From Desulfobacteraceae bacterium (GTDB lineage Bacteria > Desulfobacterota > Desulfobacteria > Desulfobacterales > UBA11574), in assembly GCA_029857875.1 (NCBI GenBank), contig JAOUGB010000012.1:1-15921 (forward strand): a stretch of 15,921 nt of DNA. Direction: 5' to 3'. Positions 6,471 through 15,887 of the stretch are shown here, one piece after another (the first letter of the stretch is position 1; each line of letters begins with the position of its first letter). Made by a program: the position numbers and the translations under genes. Under the pieces are notes generated by a model. It searched no databases. It had not been told where the DNA came from and saw only the letters and a program-made list of their open reading frames with translations.

Positions 6471-8024
6471 TTATACCGGTATATTCCCATGTTTTTTCGG
6501 TGGGAGGGTTTCCCGTTTACTGCACATAACCTCCAACGCGTCGATCAGGCGCGGCCGGGTTTCACTGGGCACAATAACGGCATCCACAAAACCGCGGCTG
6601 GCGGCACAGTATGGATTTGAAAAGAGTTCCTCATATTCCCGGATCAGCTCCTTGCGTTTGGCTTCAGGATCCTCCGCACCTTTGATTGCCTTGCGATGAA
6701 TGACATTGCATGCCCCTGAAGCACCCATGACCGCTATTTCCGAACTGGGCCAAGCAAACGCCATGTCCGCACCTAAATCTTTTGAACACATGGCAAGATA
6801 AGATCCCCCGTAGTCTTTACGCGTAACCAGAAGAATTTTGGGCACAGTTGCTTCTGAGTAGCACCAGAGAAGTTTTGCGCCATGCCGGATAATGCCCCCC
6901 CATTCCTGCTGACTTCCGGGAAGATACCCCGGCACATCCGCAATGGTCAGCATCGGGATGTTGAATGCATCACAAAAACGGATAAAGCGGGTGGCTTTGT
7001 CCGAGGCATTGATATCCAGGCATCCGGCAAGAACCTGGGGCTGGTTGGCGATAATTCCGATACTTCTCCCGTTCAGTCGGGCAAAACAGATGATGATGTT
7101 TTGAGCAAAATATTCGTGAGGCTCAAAAATCTCACCATTATCCACGATTAAACGAATAATTTCTTTCATGTCGTAAGATTGGGTGGGATTGTCCGGGATA
7201 ATGGTGTCAAGTGCCGGATCCTTGCGTCGCGGATCATCTCCGGTATTAACCATGGGCGGATCTTCCATGTTGTTTGAAGGCAGAAAAGAGAGAAGTCTTT
7301 TGATCTGGTTGATGGCATCTTCATCGCTTTCACATGCAAAATGCGCCACACCGCTTTTTTCGTTATGGGCCATGGCACCGCCGAGTTCTTCAAAGGTAAT
7401 CTGTTCCCCGGTGACGGATTTGATGACATCCGGTCCGGTAATGAACATGTAACTTGTGTTCTTGACCATAAAAATCCAGTCTGTCATGGCCGGTGAATAA
7501 ACAGCCCCGCCGGCTGTGGGACCCATAATTGCCGAAATCTGAGGAATGACACCCGAACTCATGGAATTGCGATAAAATATCTGACCGTATCCGGAAAGAG
7601 AATCCACGCCTTCCTGGATCCTGGCGCCACCGGAATCGTTCATGCCCACAAACGGAACTCCGGCTTTAAGCGCCATGTCCATGATCTTGCAAATTTTCTT
7701 TGAATGCATTTCACCCAAACTGCCGGCCCTGGCCGTAAAATCCTGAGCAAAGGCAAATACATGTCTCCCTTCCACAAGACCATGGCCGGTGATGACACCG
7801 TCAGACGGAATATCAACCTTTTCCATGCCGAAATTTACACACCGGTGACTGACGAACATGTCGATTTCCCGAAACGTTCCTGGATCGAAAAAGATATCCA
7901 ATCGTTCGCGGGCAGTCAATTTTCCCTTTTCTTTCTGACCGGCAACCGCTTTATCGCCGCCCATCTTGAGGATCCTGGCTTCGCGCTCTTTAAGATCCTT
8001 GATTTTATCTTCGATAATACCCAT
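6471..8024 (-). CDS. mmdA: Methylmalonyl-CoA carboxyltransferase, 12S/MmdA-type subunit
   Basis: Crotonase-fold carboxyltransferase that moves a carboxyl group between biotin and propionyl-CoA/(S)-methylmalonyl-CoA. Seen directly: the N-terminal half with MNDSGGARIQEG (128-139) and the oxyanion-hole segment GPTAGGAVYSPA (168-179); the C-terminal half with ADVPGYLPG (362-370) and MGASGACN (433-440); ending in KKHGNIPV, an ending typical of MmdA/12S proteins. Length 517 residues, normal. The position that sets acyl-CoA choice in actinobacterial carboxylases (Asp422 of the Streptomyces PccB) appears to be Leu410 here, in GGSYLAMC; this wording is that of transcarboxylase 12S and decarboxylase alpha subunits rather than PccB (recalled alignment). 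Start at 8024 has AAAGGAA eight bases upstream. Propionyl-CoA carboxylase beta is the main alternative. Confidence 0.92.
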   Translation of the reverse strand: MGIIEDKIKDLKEREARILKMGGDKAVAGQKEKGKLTARERLDIFFDPGTFREIDMFVSHRCVNFGMEKVDIPSDGVITGHGLVEGRHVFAFAQDFTARAGSLGEMHSKKICKIMDMALKAGVPFVGMNDSGGARIQEGVDSLSGYGQIFYRNSMSSGVIPQISAIMGPTAGGAVYSPAMTDWIFMVKNTSYMFITGPDVIKSVTGEQITFEELGGAMAHNEKSGVAHFACESDEDAINQIKRLLSFLPSNNMEDPPMVNTGDDPRRKDPALDTIIPDNPTQSYDMKEIIRLIVDNGEIFEPHEYFAQNIIICFARLNGRSIGIIANQPQVLAGCLDINASDKATRFIRFCDAFNIPMLTIADVPGYLPGSQQEWGGIIRHGAKLLWCYSEATVPKILLVTRKDYGGSYLAMCSKDLGADMAFAWPSSEIAVMGASGACNVIHRKAIKGAEDPEAKRKELIREYEELFSNPYCAASRGFVDAVIVPSETRPRLIDALEVMCSKRETLPPKKHGNIPV

Positions 8025-8199
8025 TACAAAATTCCTTTCATCAATTCATATTGACCTTTTATTTATTTGGATTCAGATTTTAAATCCGATATCAGATCAA
8101 TAACAACCTTCACTCAAAAACAAACAGAAATACATCTTGTGCCTTTTAACGACAAAGTCTTATTCGTTATGAACACTCAAGATGCATTTTAGATTTGCT

Positions 8200-8487
8200 T
8201 TAATCATAGGTATACACCTCGTAGTCTGTCTTTTCACCCAGCAAATGATCGATTTTTTCCTGTGTTCCCCTTCTTTCGTCGCTCATCACCCATGCTCTCC
8301 AATTTTCCATGGACTGCCACGTGCTGACCACTAAGCTCTCGCCGGGACGATCGATTCGTTTAAATGTTTCTCCGGAAATATAGCCGGGTTGTTGCATGGC
8401 CAAATTTCTAAGTTTCTGAAGCAGCGGCTTTAAAGCTTCTGTTTTGTTTTTCGGTACGATTCGTTTAATGATTATTTTTACTGCCAT
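8200..8487 (-). CDS. ABM-fold (antibiotic biosynthesis monooxygenase-like) small protein
   Basis: A 95-residue dimeric alpha+beta ferredoxin-like protein of the ABM superfamily, judged from its pattern: beta strand VKIIIKRIVP, helix ending in LRNLAMQQPGYISGETF, strand SLVVSTWQSMENWRAWVMSDER, and a final YEVYTYD strand. The PGYISGE and STWQSMENWRAW segments are the usual landmarks. There is a perfect AAAGGAGG ribosome site upstream of the ATG at 8487. It lies between meaB and the MmdA-type gene, inside the methylmalonyl-CoA cluster. ABM proteins include heme-degrading enzymes, quinol monooxygenases and proteins with no known reaction. An oxygen-using role would be odd in an anaerobic pathway, so the substrate is unknown. 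Confidence 0.82.
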   Translation of the reverse strand: MAVKIIIKRIVPKNKTEALKPLLQKLRNLAMQQPGYISGETFKRIDRPGESLVVSTWQSMENWRAWVMSDERRGTQEKIDHLLGEKTDYEVYTYD

Positions 8488-8508
8488 TTCGAAATCCTCC
8501 TTTCATTG

Positions 8509-8544
8509 GATGGAGGCCCCGTTCGATCAAACGCGGCCTTCATC
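8509..8544. repeat. Strong hairpin just upstream of the ABM gene's ribosome site
   Basis: A 15-base left arm (8509-8523) and right arm (8530-8544) pair at 13 positions plus one G-T pair, with a single C-C mismatch and a six-base loop. On the minus strand it lies between meaB and the ABM gene and ends about five bases before the AAAGGAGG site (8503-8496). No T-run follows, so it is not a standard terminator. It may stabilise or delimit the downstream message, or be a repeat copy. A weaker six-base hairpin (GAACGT/ACGTTC, 8566-8585) lies next to it. Confidence 0.6.
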
Positions 8545-8617
8545 ACTCTTGACGGGTCTTGGCTTGAACGTACACCCTAACGTTCGACTTTTTATTTATG
8601 CAACGTAGGGTTTATTT

Positions 8618-9610
8618 TTAATTAGACGCTTTATTGTCCAAAAGATCCAGCAATCGACTTGCAGCGACGGTGGATGCAATGGTCTCGTTTTCAACCTCTT
8701 TTACTGTTTCGGGAAGGATTTTTTTAACTTCAGGGTTTTGATAAAAACGGTCGTTGAGACCCTCTTTAACCAATGACCACATCCAGTCAACGGCCTGTTT
8801 TTTTCGGTTTGCCTTGAGTTCTCCGGTCTGCGTAAATGTTCTGTGATGATTTAAAACGGTTTCCCAGATCACATCGATGTCGATCATTTCCAAAGCACTG
8901 CAGGTCAGAACCGGTGGTGTCCAATTGGGCGATGAAGGTGCCAAAAAGTGGAGTGCTGTTTCATATTGCTTTCTGGCAAATTCCGCTTTCTCAACATTGT
9001 CACCGTCGGCTTTGTTAACGGCAACCGCATCGGCAAGCTCGAGAATACCCTTCTTAATGCCCTGCAATTCGTCTCCGGCACCAGCGATCATCAGCACCAA
9101 AAAGAAATCGACCATAGATGCCACGGTGGTCTCGGACTGACCCACACCCACGGTTTCAACGATGACAACATCAAAACCGGCGGCTTCACACACAATCATG
9201 GTCTCCCGGGTTTTGCGAGCGACGCCGCCCAACGTGCCTCCGGAAGGAGAGGGGCGAATAAACGCCCTTTCCTCTACAGCCAGCTTTTCCATACGGGTCT
9301 TATCTGCCAGTACGCTGCCGCCGCTTCTTTTACTGCTGGGATCAACAGCAAGGACTGCCACACGATGCCCCTTTTTTACAAGCATTGTGCCGAGGCTTTC
9401 GATAAATGTGCTTTTACCCACACCCGGCACCCCTGTTATACCAAGGCGTATGGCCTTTCCTGCATAAGGAAGCAATAGATCGATAATCGTTTGTGCCAGC
9501 CGTTGATGTGCAGGTAGAGAACTTTCAATCACCGTAATGGTCTTGGCGATCAGACGCCGGTCATTATTGAGAACACCTTGCGCATAAAATTGAGGATCTT
9601 CGGATATCAT
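8618..9610 (-). CDS. meaB: MeaB/ArgK-type GTPase, chaperone of methylmalonyl-CoA mutase
   Basis: G3E-family GTPase that gates cobalamin loading and protects the mutase from inactivation. Seen directly: P-loop GVPGVGKS (60-67), the VDPSSKRSGGS region (89-98) with its Asp, ETVGVGQSE (152-160), and NKAD (199-202) as base-specificity motif. Length 330 residues, typical. Its ATG overlaps the stop codon of the mutase gene in a TAATG arrangement (9608-9612), so translation of the two is probably coupled. This tight pairing is the usual context that separates MeaB from the old 'LAO/AO transport ATPase ArgK' name. Confidence 0.96.
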   Translation of the reverse strand: MISEDPQFYAQGVLNNDRRLIAKTITVIESSLPAHQRLAQTIIDLLLPYAGKAIRLGITGVPGVGKSTFIESLGTMLVKKGHRVAVLAVDPSSKRSGGSVLADKTRMEKLAVEERAFIRPSPSGGTLGGVARKTRETMIVCEAAGFDVVIVETVGVGQSETTVASMVDFFLVLMIAGAGDELQGIKKGILELADAVAVNKADGDNVEKAEFARKQYETALHFLAPSSPNWTPPVLTCSALEMIDIDVIWETVLNHHRTFTQTGELKANRKKQAVDWMWSLVKEGLNDRFYQNPEVKKILPETVKEVENETIASTVAASRLLDLLDNKASN

Positions 9611-11736
9611 TAATGTTGCTCAAGAACATTTAGAACCTTATTGGCCGAATCGGCGACCACAGTTCCCGGACCGAATACCCCTTTAGCGCCGGCTTTGTAC
9701 AAAAAGTCATAATCTGCCGGGGGAATAACACCGCCCACAACAACCTTGATCTCTTCACCTCCCTTTTCTTTGAGAACCTTGATAAGCTGTGGTACCAAGA
9801 ATTTGTGACCGGCGGCAAGGCTCGAAACGCCGACCACATGTACATCGTTTTCCACAGCCATCTGGGCGGCTTCCTCCGGGGTCTGAAACATGGGACCGAT
9901 ATCCACGTCAAACCCGAGGTCTGCAAATGCAGTGGCAATCACTTTGATCCCCCGATCATGACCGTCCTGTCCCATCTTTGTCACCAGTATCCGCGGTCTT
10001 CGCCCGTTCTCTTCCTCAAATTCATCTGTTCTCTTGCGTACGGCTGCAAAGATTTCGCTGTCCGCATATTCATCGGCATATGCGCCGGATATGCACTGCG
10101 TTGTGGCCACAAACCGGTTGAAGACCTTTTCCATGGCGTCTGAAATTTCTCCAACCGTGGCCCGCGCTCTTACAGCCGGAATACAGGCCTCCAGCAGATT
10201 CCCGCCGGATTCAGCAGCATTGGTGATCGCCTCCAGAGCCCTTCGAACTTCATCATTATCTCTTTTTACCTTTATCTCTTTTAATTTTGCAACCTGTTCG
10301 TTGCGGACCGCCTCTGAAACTTCGAGTATATTTTCCAGGGGTTCTTCCTCGATCTGGTATTTATTGACGCCCACGATTACATCTTTTCCTTGATCGATAC
10401 GGGCCTGTTTTCTGGCCGCCGCTTCTTCGATGCGCATCTTCGGCATTCCGCTTTCAATGGCTTTGGCCATTCCACCCATCTCTTCAACCTCTTGGATGAT
10501 CTCTCTGGCCGCCTTGATAATTCCGTCGGTCAAAGCCTCGACATAATAAGACCCTCCAAGCGGATCAATGGCATGGCAGATCTGAGACTCTTCCTGAATA
10601 ATGATCTGGGTATTCCTGGCAATTCTGGCGGAAAAATCGGTGGGAAGACCGACAGCCTCGTCAAAGGAATTGGTATGCAGAGACTGGGTTCCACCCAGAG
10701 CTGCCGCCAGAGCCTCGAGAGTGGTTCGAATGATGTTGTTATACGGGTCTTGGGCAGTCAGGCTCCAGCCTGATGTCTGAACATGGGTTCGTAACATAAG
10801 GGATTTCGGATTTTTAGGATTGAATTGGCCCATCAGTTCGTGCCACAGAAAACGGGCTGCCCTTAACATGGCGATTTCCATAAAAAAGTTCATCCCAACA
10901 CCGAAGAAAAACGAGAGCCTCGGCGCAAATGCGTCGATATCCAGTCCCGCCGCAAGAGCTGCTTTCACATACTCGAGACCGTCCGCCAGTGTAAACGCGG
11001 TTTGAAGAACAGAGTCGGCACCGGCTTCCATCATGTGATAGCCGCTGATGCTGACGGTGTTGTATTTGGGCATGTTTTTCGAGCAGTATCCGATGATGTC
11101 GGATACAATCCGCATGGAAGGTTCCGGCGGATAGATATAGGTGTTTCGGGTCAGGTATTCTTTTAGAATGTCGTTCTGTATGGTTCCTCCCAGCTGCTCA
11201 TGCTTTACGCCCTGCTCCTCTGCGGCAACAATATATCCCGCCATCACCGGAAGAACCGCGCCGTTCATGGTCATGGAAACCGTTATCTTGTCCAGGGGTA
11301 TCTGATCAAAAAGGATCTTCATGTCTTCCACAGAATCCACAGCCACACCGGCCTTGCCGATATCACCGACAACCCTGGGATGATCCGAATCATACCCTCT
11401 GTGGGTTGCAAGATCAAACGCCACGGAAAGCCCGGTTTGCCCGGCGGCAACGTTCCTCCTGTAAAATTCATTGGACTCTTTGGCTGTGGCAAAACCCGCA
11501 TACTGGCGAACGGTCCAGGGTCTTCCGGCATACATGGTGGCCATGGGTCCTCTGACATAGGGCGCAAAACCCGGCAGCGTGTTGACATGCGGCATCCCTT
11601 CTATGTCTTCTGCCGTATAAAGAGGTTTAACCAGTATTCCTTCAGGGGTCTTCCAGTTCAAAGCTTCAAGGGGTTTTTTTCTGAGCTGTTTGGTGGCAAG
11701 TTCTTTCCATTTTTCCAAATCAGGATGTTCTGCCAT
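9610..11736 (-). CDS. scpA: Methylmalonyl-CoA mutase, single-chain, adenosylcobalamin-dependent
   Basis: Interconverts (R)-methylmalonyl-CoA and succinyl-CoA by radical rearrangement. Seen directly: the N-terminal CoA-binding barrel with [21 protein letters not shown] and [29 protein letters not shown], and [13 protein letters not shown]; then the C-terminal B12 domain with DGHDRG (Asp591, His593, Gly596: the lower-ligand DxHxxG signature) and VVVGGVIPP. At 708 residues it contains both substrate and B12 domains in one chain, so no separate small subunit is needed. Start: ATG at 11736 has AAGGAGG five bases upstream; the upstream ATG at 11763 would add nine residues and overrun this ribosome site. 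Upstream it is 135 bases from mce. No cobalamin-riboswitch landmarks are evident in that spacer. Confidence 0.97.
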   Translation of the reverse strand: MAEHPDLEKWKELATKQLRKKPLEALNWKTPEGILVKPLYTAEDIEGMPHVNTLPGFAPYVRGPMATMYAGRPWTVRQYAGFATAKESNEFYRRNVAAGQTGLSVAFDLATHRGYDSDHPRVVGDIGKAGVAVDSVEDMKILFDQIPLDKITVSMTMNGAVLPVMAGYIVAAEEQGVKHEQLGGTIQNDILKEYLTRNTYIYPPEPSMRIVSDIIGYCSKNMPKYNTVSISGYHMMEAGADSVLQTAFTLADGLEYVKAALAAGLDIDAFAPRLSFFFGVGMNFFMEIAMLRAARFLWHELMGQFNPKNPKSLMLRTHVQTSGWSLTAQDPYNNIIRTTLEALAAALGGTQSLHTNSFDEAVGLPTDFSARIARNTQIIIQEESQICHAIDPLGGSYYVEALTDGIIKAAREIIQEVEEMGGMAKAIESGMPKMRIEEAAARKQARIDQGKDVIVGVNKYQIEEEPLENILEVSEAVRNEQVAKLKEIKVKRDNDEVRRALEAITNAAESGGNLLEACIPAVRARATVGEISDAMEKVFNRFVATTQCISGAYADEYADSEIFAAVRKRTDEFEEENGRRPRILVTKMGQDGHDRGIKVIATAFADLGFDVDIGPMFQTPEEAAQMAVENDVHVVGVSSLAAGHKFLVPQLIKVLKEKGGEEIKVVVGGVIPPADYDFLYKAGAKGVFGPGTVVADSANKVLNVLEQH

Positions 11737-11871
11737 GGCATCCTCCTTTTTCAATGACTTCATTATTCATAACTTGGTAACAGTTTAATCCTCTTAGACA
11801 CATCAACTCTAAAAGAGCTTCAGGTAGTGTTAAATTTTCAATTGGAAACTGTCTGAGTGGACAAGGGACGG

Positions 11872-12273
11872 TTACCTTTCACACAGTTCAACCAGAACAC
11901 CGTTGGTGGCTTTGGGGTGTAAAAAAGCAATTTTTGCACCGCCCGCGCCCTTTCGCGGCTTCTCATCAATAAGGCGTATCCCTTTTTCCTTTAACTCTGC
12001 CAGTGCTTCTTCAATATTTTCAACGCGAAAGGCAATATGGTGTACCCCTGGGCCTTTTTTCTCTAAAAATTTTGCAACCGGGCCGTCGGGAGCAGTGGAT
12101 TCCAACAGCTCCACTTCACTTTCTCCAACCGGGAAAAAGGCGGTTGTCACTTTTTGCTCCTCTACGGTTTCAGTCCCTTCAAAATGAAGCCCCAGGGCAT
12201 CTGTCCACAAGCTTTTGCCGTCTTCGATACTGTTTACTGCAATTCCAAGATGGTCAATCTTTAATATTTTCAT
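11872..12273 (-). CDS. mce: Methylmalonyl-CoA epimerase
   Basis: VOC-fold metalloenzyme that interconverts (S)- and (R)-methylmalonyl-CoA, linking the carboxyltransferase product to the mutase. Seen directly: two repeats of the vicinal oxygen chelate module; KIDHLGIAV with metal ligand His8, ELLES near residue 55-59, GVHHIAFRV with His78/His79, and GVLVELCE with Glu129 near the end. Length 133 residues, normal. Start: the frame is open to 12321, but the ATG at 12273 ([10 protein letters not shown]) matches the family start and has GGGAGG seven bases upstream; the 16 extra codons would translate a heptad repeat. It sits just upstream of the mutase gene, which fixes its role among VOC proteins. 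Confidence 0.95.
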   Translation of the reverse strand: MKILKIDHLGIAVNSIEDGKSLWTDALGLHFEGTETVEEQKVTTAFFPVGESEVELLESTAPDGPVAKFLEKKGPGVHHIAFRVENIEEALAELKEKGIRLIDEKPRKGAGGAKIAFLHPKATNGVLVELCER

Positions 12274-12290
12274 GAAAATCCTCCCTTCAT

Positions 12291-12311
12291 AATTGACGAT
12301 TGATGATTCTT
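12291..12311. repeat. Decayed GATTGAY heptads in the mce leader
   Basis: AATTGAC, GATTGAT and GATTCTT follow in phase, matching the heptads before sucC (3938-3965). As there, they sit just upstream of the ribosome binding site on the minus strand. Confidence 0.5.
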
Positions 12312-12317
12312 CGATTT

Positions 12318-13502
12318 TCAATCTTTAAATTTTTTCATCACCCGCTTAAATCCAGGCATGGCATTTTTTATGGTAAGATCATCCACGCAAAACGCGATTC
12401 TGAAATGACCCGGGCCTCCAAAGCCACTCCCGGGCACGGTAAGGATCAGCTCTTTTTGTAATTCTTTGACAAACGTTACATCATCAGGAACAGGTGTTTT
12501 TGGAAAGAGATAAAAAGCGCCCGGCGGTTCGATGAAATCATAGCCGCAATCTGCAAGGCCATTGCACAAAAGGTCTCTTTTCCGGGCATAGGCAGAAATA
12601 TCCACGCTCGCGCCTTGAAGAGACGCTACCACTCGCTGCATCAGGGCCGGTGCATTAACAAACCCTAAGATTCTGTTGGCCAGCGCCATTCCCCCGATCA
12701 GTTCTTCTTTGAATGAAGCGTCGGGATGAACCGCCAGATAACCGATTCGTTCGCCGGGGATGGAAATATCCTTGGAATATGAGGTGGCAATGATACTCTC
12801 ATTATAACTTTTGAATATACTGGGAACCGTGTATCCTTCGTAAACAATTTTACGGTATGGTTCATCCGATATCAGATACAATGTCCGGTTCAGTCTTTTT
12901 CCTTTATCCTTTAAAAGCGTTCCGAGTTCATCGAGGCTATCTTTTGAATAGACCTGGCCTGTGGGATTGTTGGGTGAGTTGATCAGGACAGCCTTTGTCT
13001 TTTCGGTAATGGCCGCATGAATTGCGTTAATGTCCATAGAAAAGTCGGGTTTTGTCGGTACGGTTTTCAAAATCCCGCCATGATTATCTGCATAAAATTG
13101 ATACTCGACAAAATAGGGCGCCGGCGTAATGACTTCGTCTCCCGGGTCAAGAATTGCTTTTAGAATAACGTTCAGGGCGCCGGCAGCACCACAGGTCATG
13201 ATCACATCGTTTTCTGAAACCTGAACCTGCTGCTCTTTGCAAAGATACTCAGCCACGGACTTTCGAACATGGAGATACCCGGTATTGGGCATATATCCAT
13301 GATCTGTTCCAGCCAATGACATTACCGTATTTTTGAGTACCTCTCTGAATATTTCAGGAGGCTCCAGATTTGGGTTGCCCAGGCTGAAATCAAACACATT
13401 ATCAGCACCGTGCTCAGCCTTAAGGCGTGAACCTTCTTCAAACATTTTACGGATCCATGAAGATCCGGATATTTTGGTTTTTATATGCTTTGCAATGGTC
13501 AT
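12318..13502 (-). CDS. Class I/II pyridoxal-phosphate aminotransferase
   Basis: Fold-type I PLP enzyme of the aspartate aminotransferase superfamily, 394 residues. Seen directly: [12 protein letters not shown] near the N-terminus, GAAGALN (105-111) of the cofactor phosphate cup, [17 protein letters not shown] (174-182), ISDEPYR with Asp213 pairing to the pyridine nitrogen, [15 protein letters not shown] with Schiff-base Lys244 and Arg252, and HFRIAF with substrate-carboxylate Arg368. The amino-acid specificity cannot be read from sequence; aspartate, alanine or aromatic substrates are all possible. A link to the pathway through pyruvate/oxaloacetate as keto acids is a guess. No clear ribosome site precedes the ATG at 13502. 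Its stop is 44 bases from the mce start, so it is probably the first gene of the methylmalonyl-CoA unit. The AT-rich 135-base space upstream may hold that unit's promoter, but I cannot single one out. Confidence 0.92.
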   Translation of the reverse strand: MTIAKHIKTKISGSSWIRKMFEEGSRLKAEHGADNVFDFSLGNPNLEPPEIFREVLKNTVMSLAGTDHGYMPNTGYLHVRKSVAEYLCKEQQVQVSENDVIMTCGAAGALNVILKAILDPGDEVITPAPYFVEYQFYADNHGGILKTVPTKPDFSMDINAIHAAITEKTKAVLINSPNNPTGQVYSKDSLDELGTLLKDKGKRLNRTLYLISDEPYRKIVYEGYTVPSIFKSYNESIIATSYSKDISIPGERIGYLAVHPDASFKEELIGGMALANRILGFVNAPALMQRVVASLQGASVDISAYARKRDLLCNGLADCGYDFIEPPGAFYLFPKTPVPDDVTFVKELQKELILTVPGSGFGGPGHFRIAFCVDDLTIKNAMPGFKRVMKKFKD

Positions 13503-13637
13503 GTTAAAATCATAAATTGTTATTTCAGAAAATCCATAATTACTTGATATCGTAGAACATAAATTTACGGTATTTTTATGTCCCCCTATGGAATAATGGA
13601 GAGAGTAAAGCGAACCAAAATTTGAAGTATATAAATA

Positions 13638-14765
<1,128 letters not shown>

Positions 14766-14776
14766 TTATAGGCCAG

Positions 14777-14822
14777 GGGTAATGGGTTATAGGTTATTAT
14801 CTTTACCTATCACCTATTACCC
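14777..14822. repeat. Palindromic repeat, copy 2 (between queA and tgt)
   Basis: An 18-base left arm (14777-14794) and right arm (14805-14822) pair at 16 positions plus one G-T pair, leaving one mismatch and a ten-base loop. The words GGTTATAGGT and ACCTATCACCTATTACC are shared with the copy at 6409-6467. It occupies the whole usable space between queA and tgt. Confidence 0.75.
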
Positions 14823-14834
14823 ATCACCCAATCT

Positions 14835-15887
14835 TTATGCGATCAACATCGCATCCCCGTAGCTGAAAAATCTATACTGTTTCTCTATTGCCGTTTTGTA
14901 TGCATTCAACACATTTTCTCGGGTTGAAAATGCTGACACCAGCATGAGAAGTGTCGATTTGGGAAGATGAAAGTTTGTGAGCATTGCATCGACGGTCTGG
15001 AATCTGTATCCGGGGTATATAAACAGGTCGCAGCTACCCTCGCCCTGGACAACGATTCCATTTTCTTTGCTTGCATACTCCAGCGTTCGAACCGCAGTGG
15101 TGCCCACAGCCACGATGCGATGACCTGCTTTTTTCGATTCATTGATCATGTCGGCTGTTTCTTTGGAAATAGAATACCATTCAGAATGAATCCGATGATC
15201 TCTGATATCAGATACCCTGACCGGCAAAAATGTACCGTAACCGACATGGAGGGTAACTGCAACGATTTTCACCCCTTTCTCCTTAAGTTTTTTCATAAGA
15301 CTTAGCGAAAAATGAAGGCCTGCCGTGGGTGCAGCCACAGCTCCTTTTTGCGAGGCATAGACGGTCTGATAAAATGTTCGATCTTTTTTATCATCGTTCC
15401 GTTTAATATAGGGCGGCAAAGGAACACGCCCGATCCGGTCGATGATATGTTCAAAGTCACCTTTATATGAAAACTTGACGGTATAAATTCCGGCTTTAAA
15501 ATTGACGACTTCTGCCTTCAATTTTTGATTAAAAATAAGTGTGGTGCCGTCTTTGGGTCTTTTTGATGTTTTTATCAAACACCGGCAAACACACTCCCCG
15601 TTATCGATCGGGCTTTTTCCACAACCCGGATAATCTAAAATAAGAACTTCAGCTTTGCCGCCGGTCTTTTTTTGTCCCAAAAGTCTTGCCGGAATGACTT
15701 CGGTGTTATTGATCACCAGAACGTCCGACGGGGATAGAAGGTCATAAATGTCTAAGAATTTATGGTGCGCCATTTCCCCGGTATTCCGGTCCATGAATAA
15801 AAGTTTAGACTGGTCACGACCTACAACCGGCTTTTGAGCGATCCGTTCTTCGGGGAGATAGTAATCGTAATCACTTAATGAAAACAT
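14835..15887 (-). CDS. queA: S-adenosylmethionine:tRNA ribosyltransferase-isomerase
   Basis: Transfers and isomerises the ribosyl moiety of S-adenosylmethionine onto preQ1 in tRNA, giving epoxyqueuosine. Seen directly: an N-terminal start MFSLSDYDYYLPEERIAQ, VLVINNTEVIPARLLG, APTAGLHFS, and LHVGYGTFLPV, all landmarks of the family, with a C-terminal NFHLPKSTLLMLVSAF block. Length 350 residues, normal. The ATG at 15887 is the family start; the ribosome site upstream is weak. It is the first gene seen on the minus strand and pairs with tgt downstream. Its promoter probably lies beyond the right edge of the window. Confidence 0.97.
   Translation of the reverse strand: MFSLSDYDYYLPEERIAQKPVVGRDQSKLLFMDRNTGEMAHHKFLDIYDLLSPSDVLVINNTEVIPARLLGQKKTGGKAEVLILDYPGCGKSPIDNGECVCRCLIKTSKRPKDGTTLIFNQKLKAEVVNFKAGIYTVKFSYKGDFEHIIDRIGRVPLPPYIKRNDDKKDRTFYQTVYASQKGAVAAPTAGLHFSLSLMKKLKEKGVKIVAVTLHVGYGTFLPVRVSDIRDHRIHSEWYSISKETADMINESKKAGHRIVAVGTTAVRTLEYASKENGIVVQGEGSCDLFIYPGYRFQTVDAMLTNFHLPKSTLLMLVSAFSTRENVLNAYKTAIEKQYRFFSYGDAMLIA

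Noticed and set aside
4020..8024. Sodium-pumping methylmalonyl-CoA or oxaloacetate decarboxylase
   Set aside because: There is no hydrophobic beta subunit in the cluster, and the small protein lacks the membrane helix of gamma/delta subunits.
11200..11757. Open frame of about 185 codons on the plus strand opposite the mutase gene
   Set aside because: It lies wholly antisense to a strongly conserved gene, shows no recognisable motif and has no ribosome site; it is a shadow frame.
11737..11871. Cobalamin riboswitch before the B12-dependent mutase
   Set aside because: The spacer is only 135 bases and I see no B12-box-like sequence or the needed set of helices.
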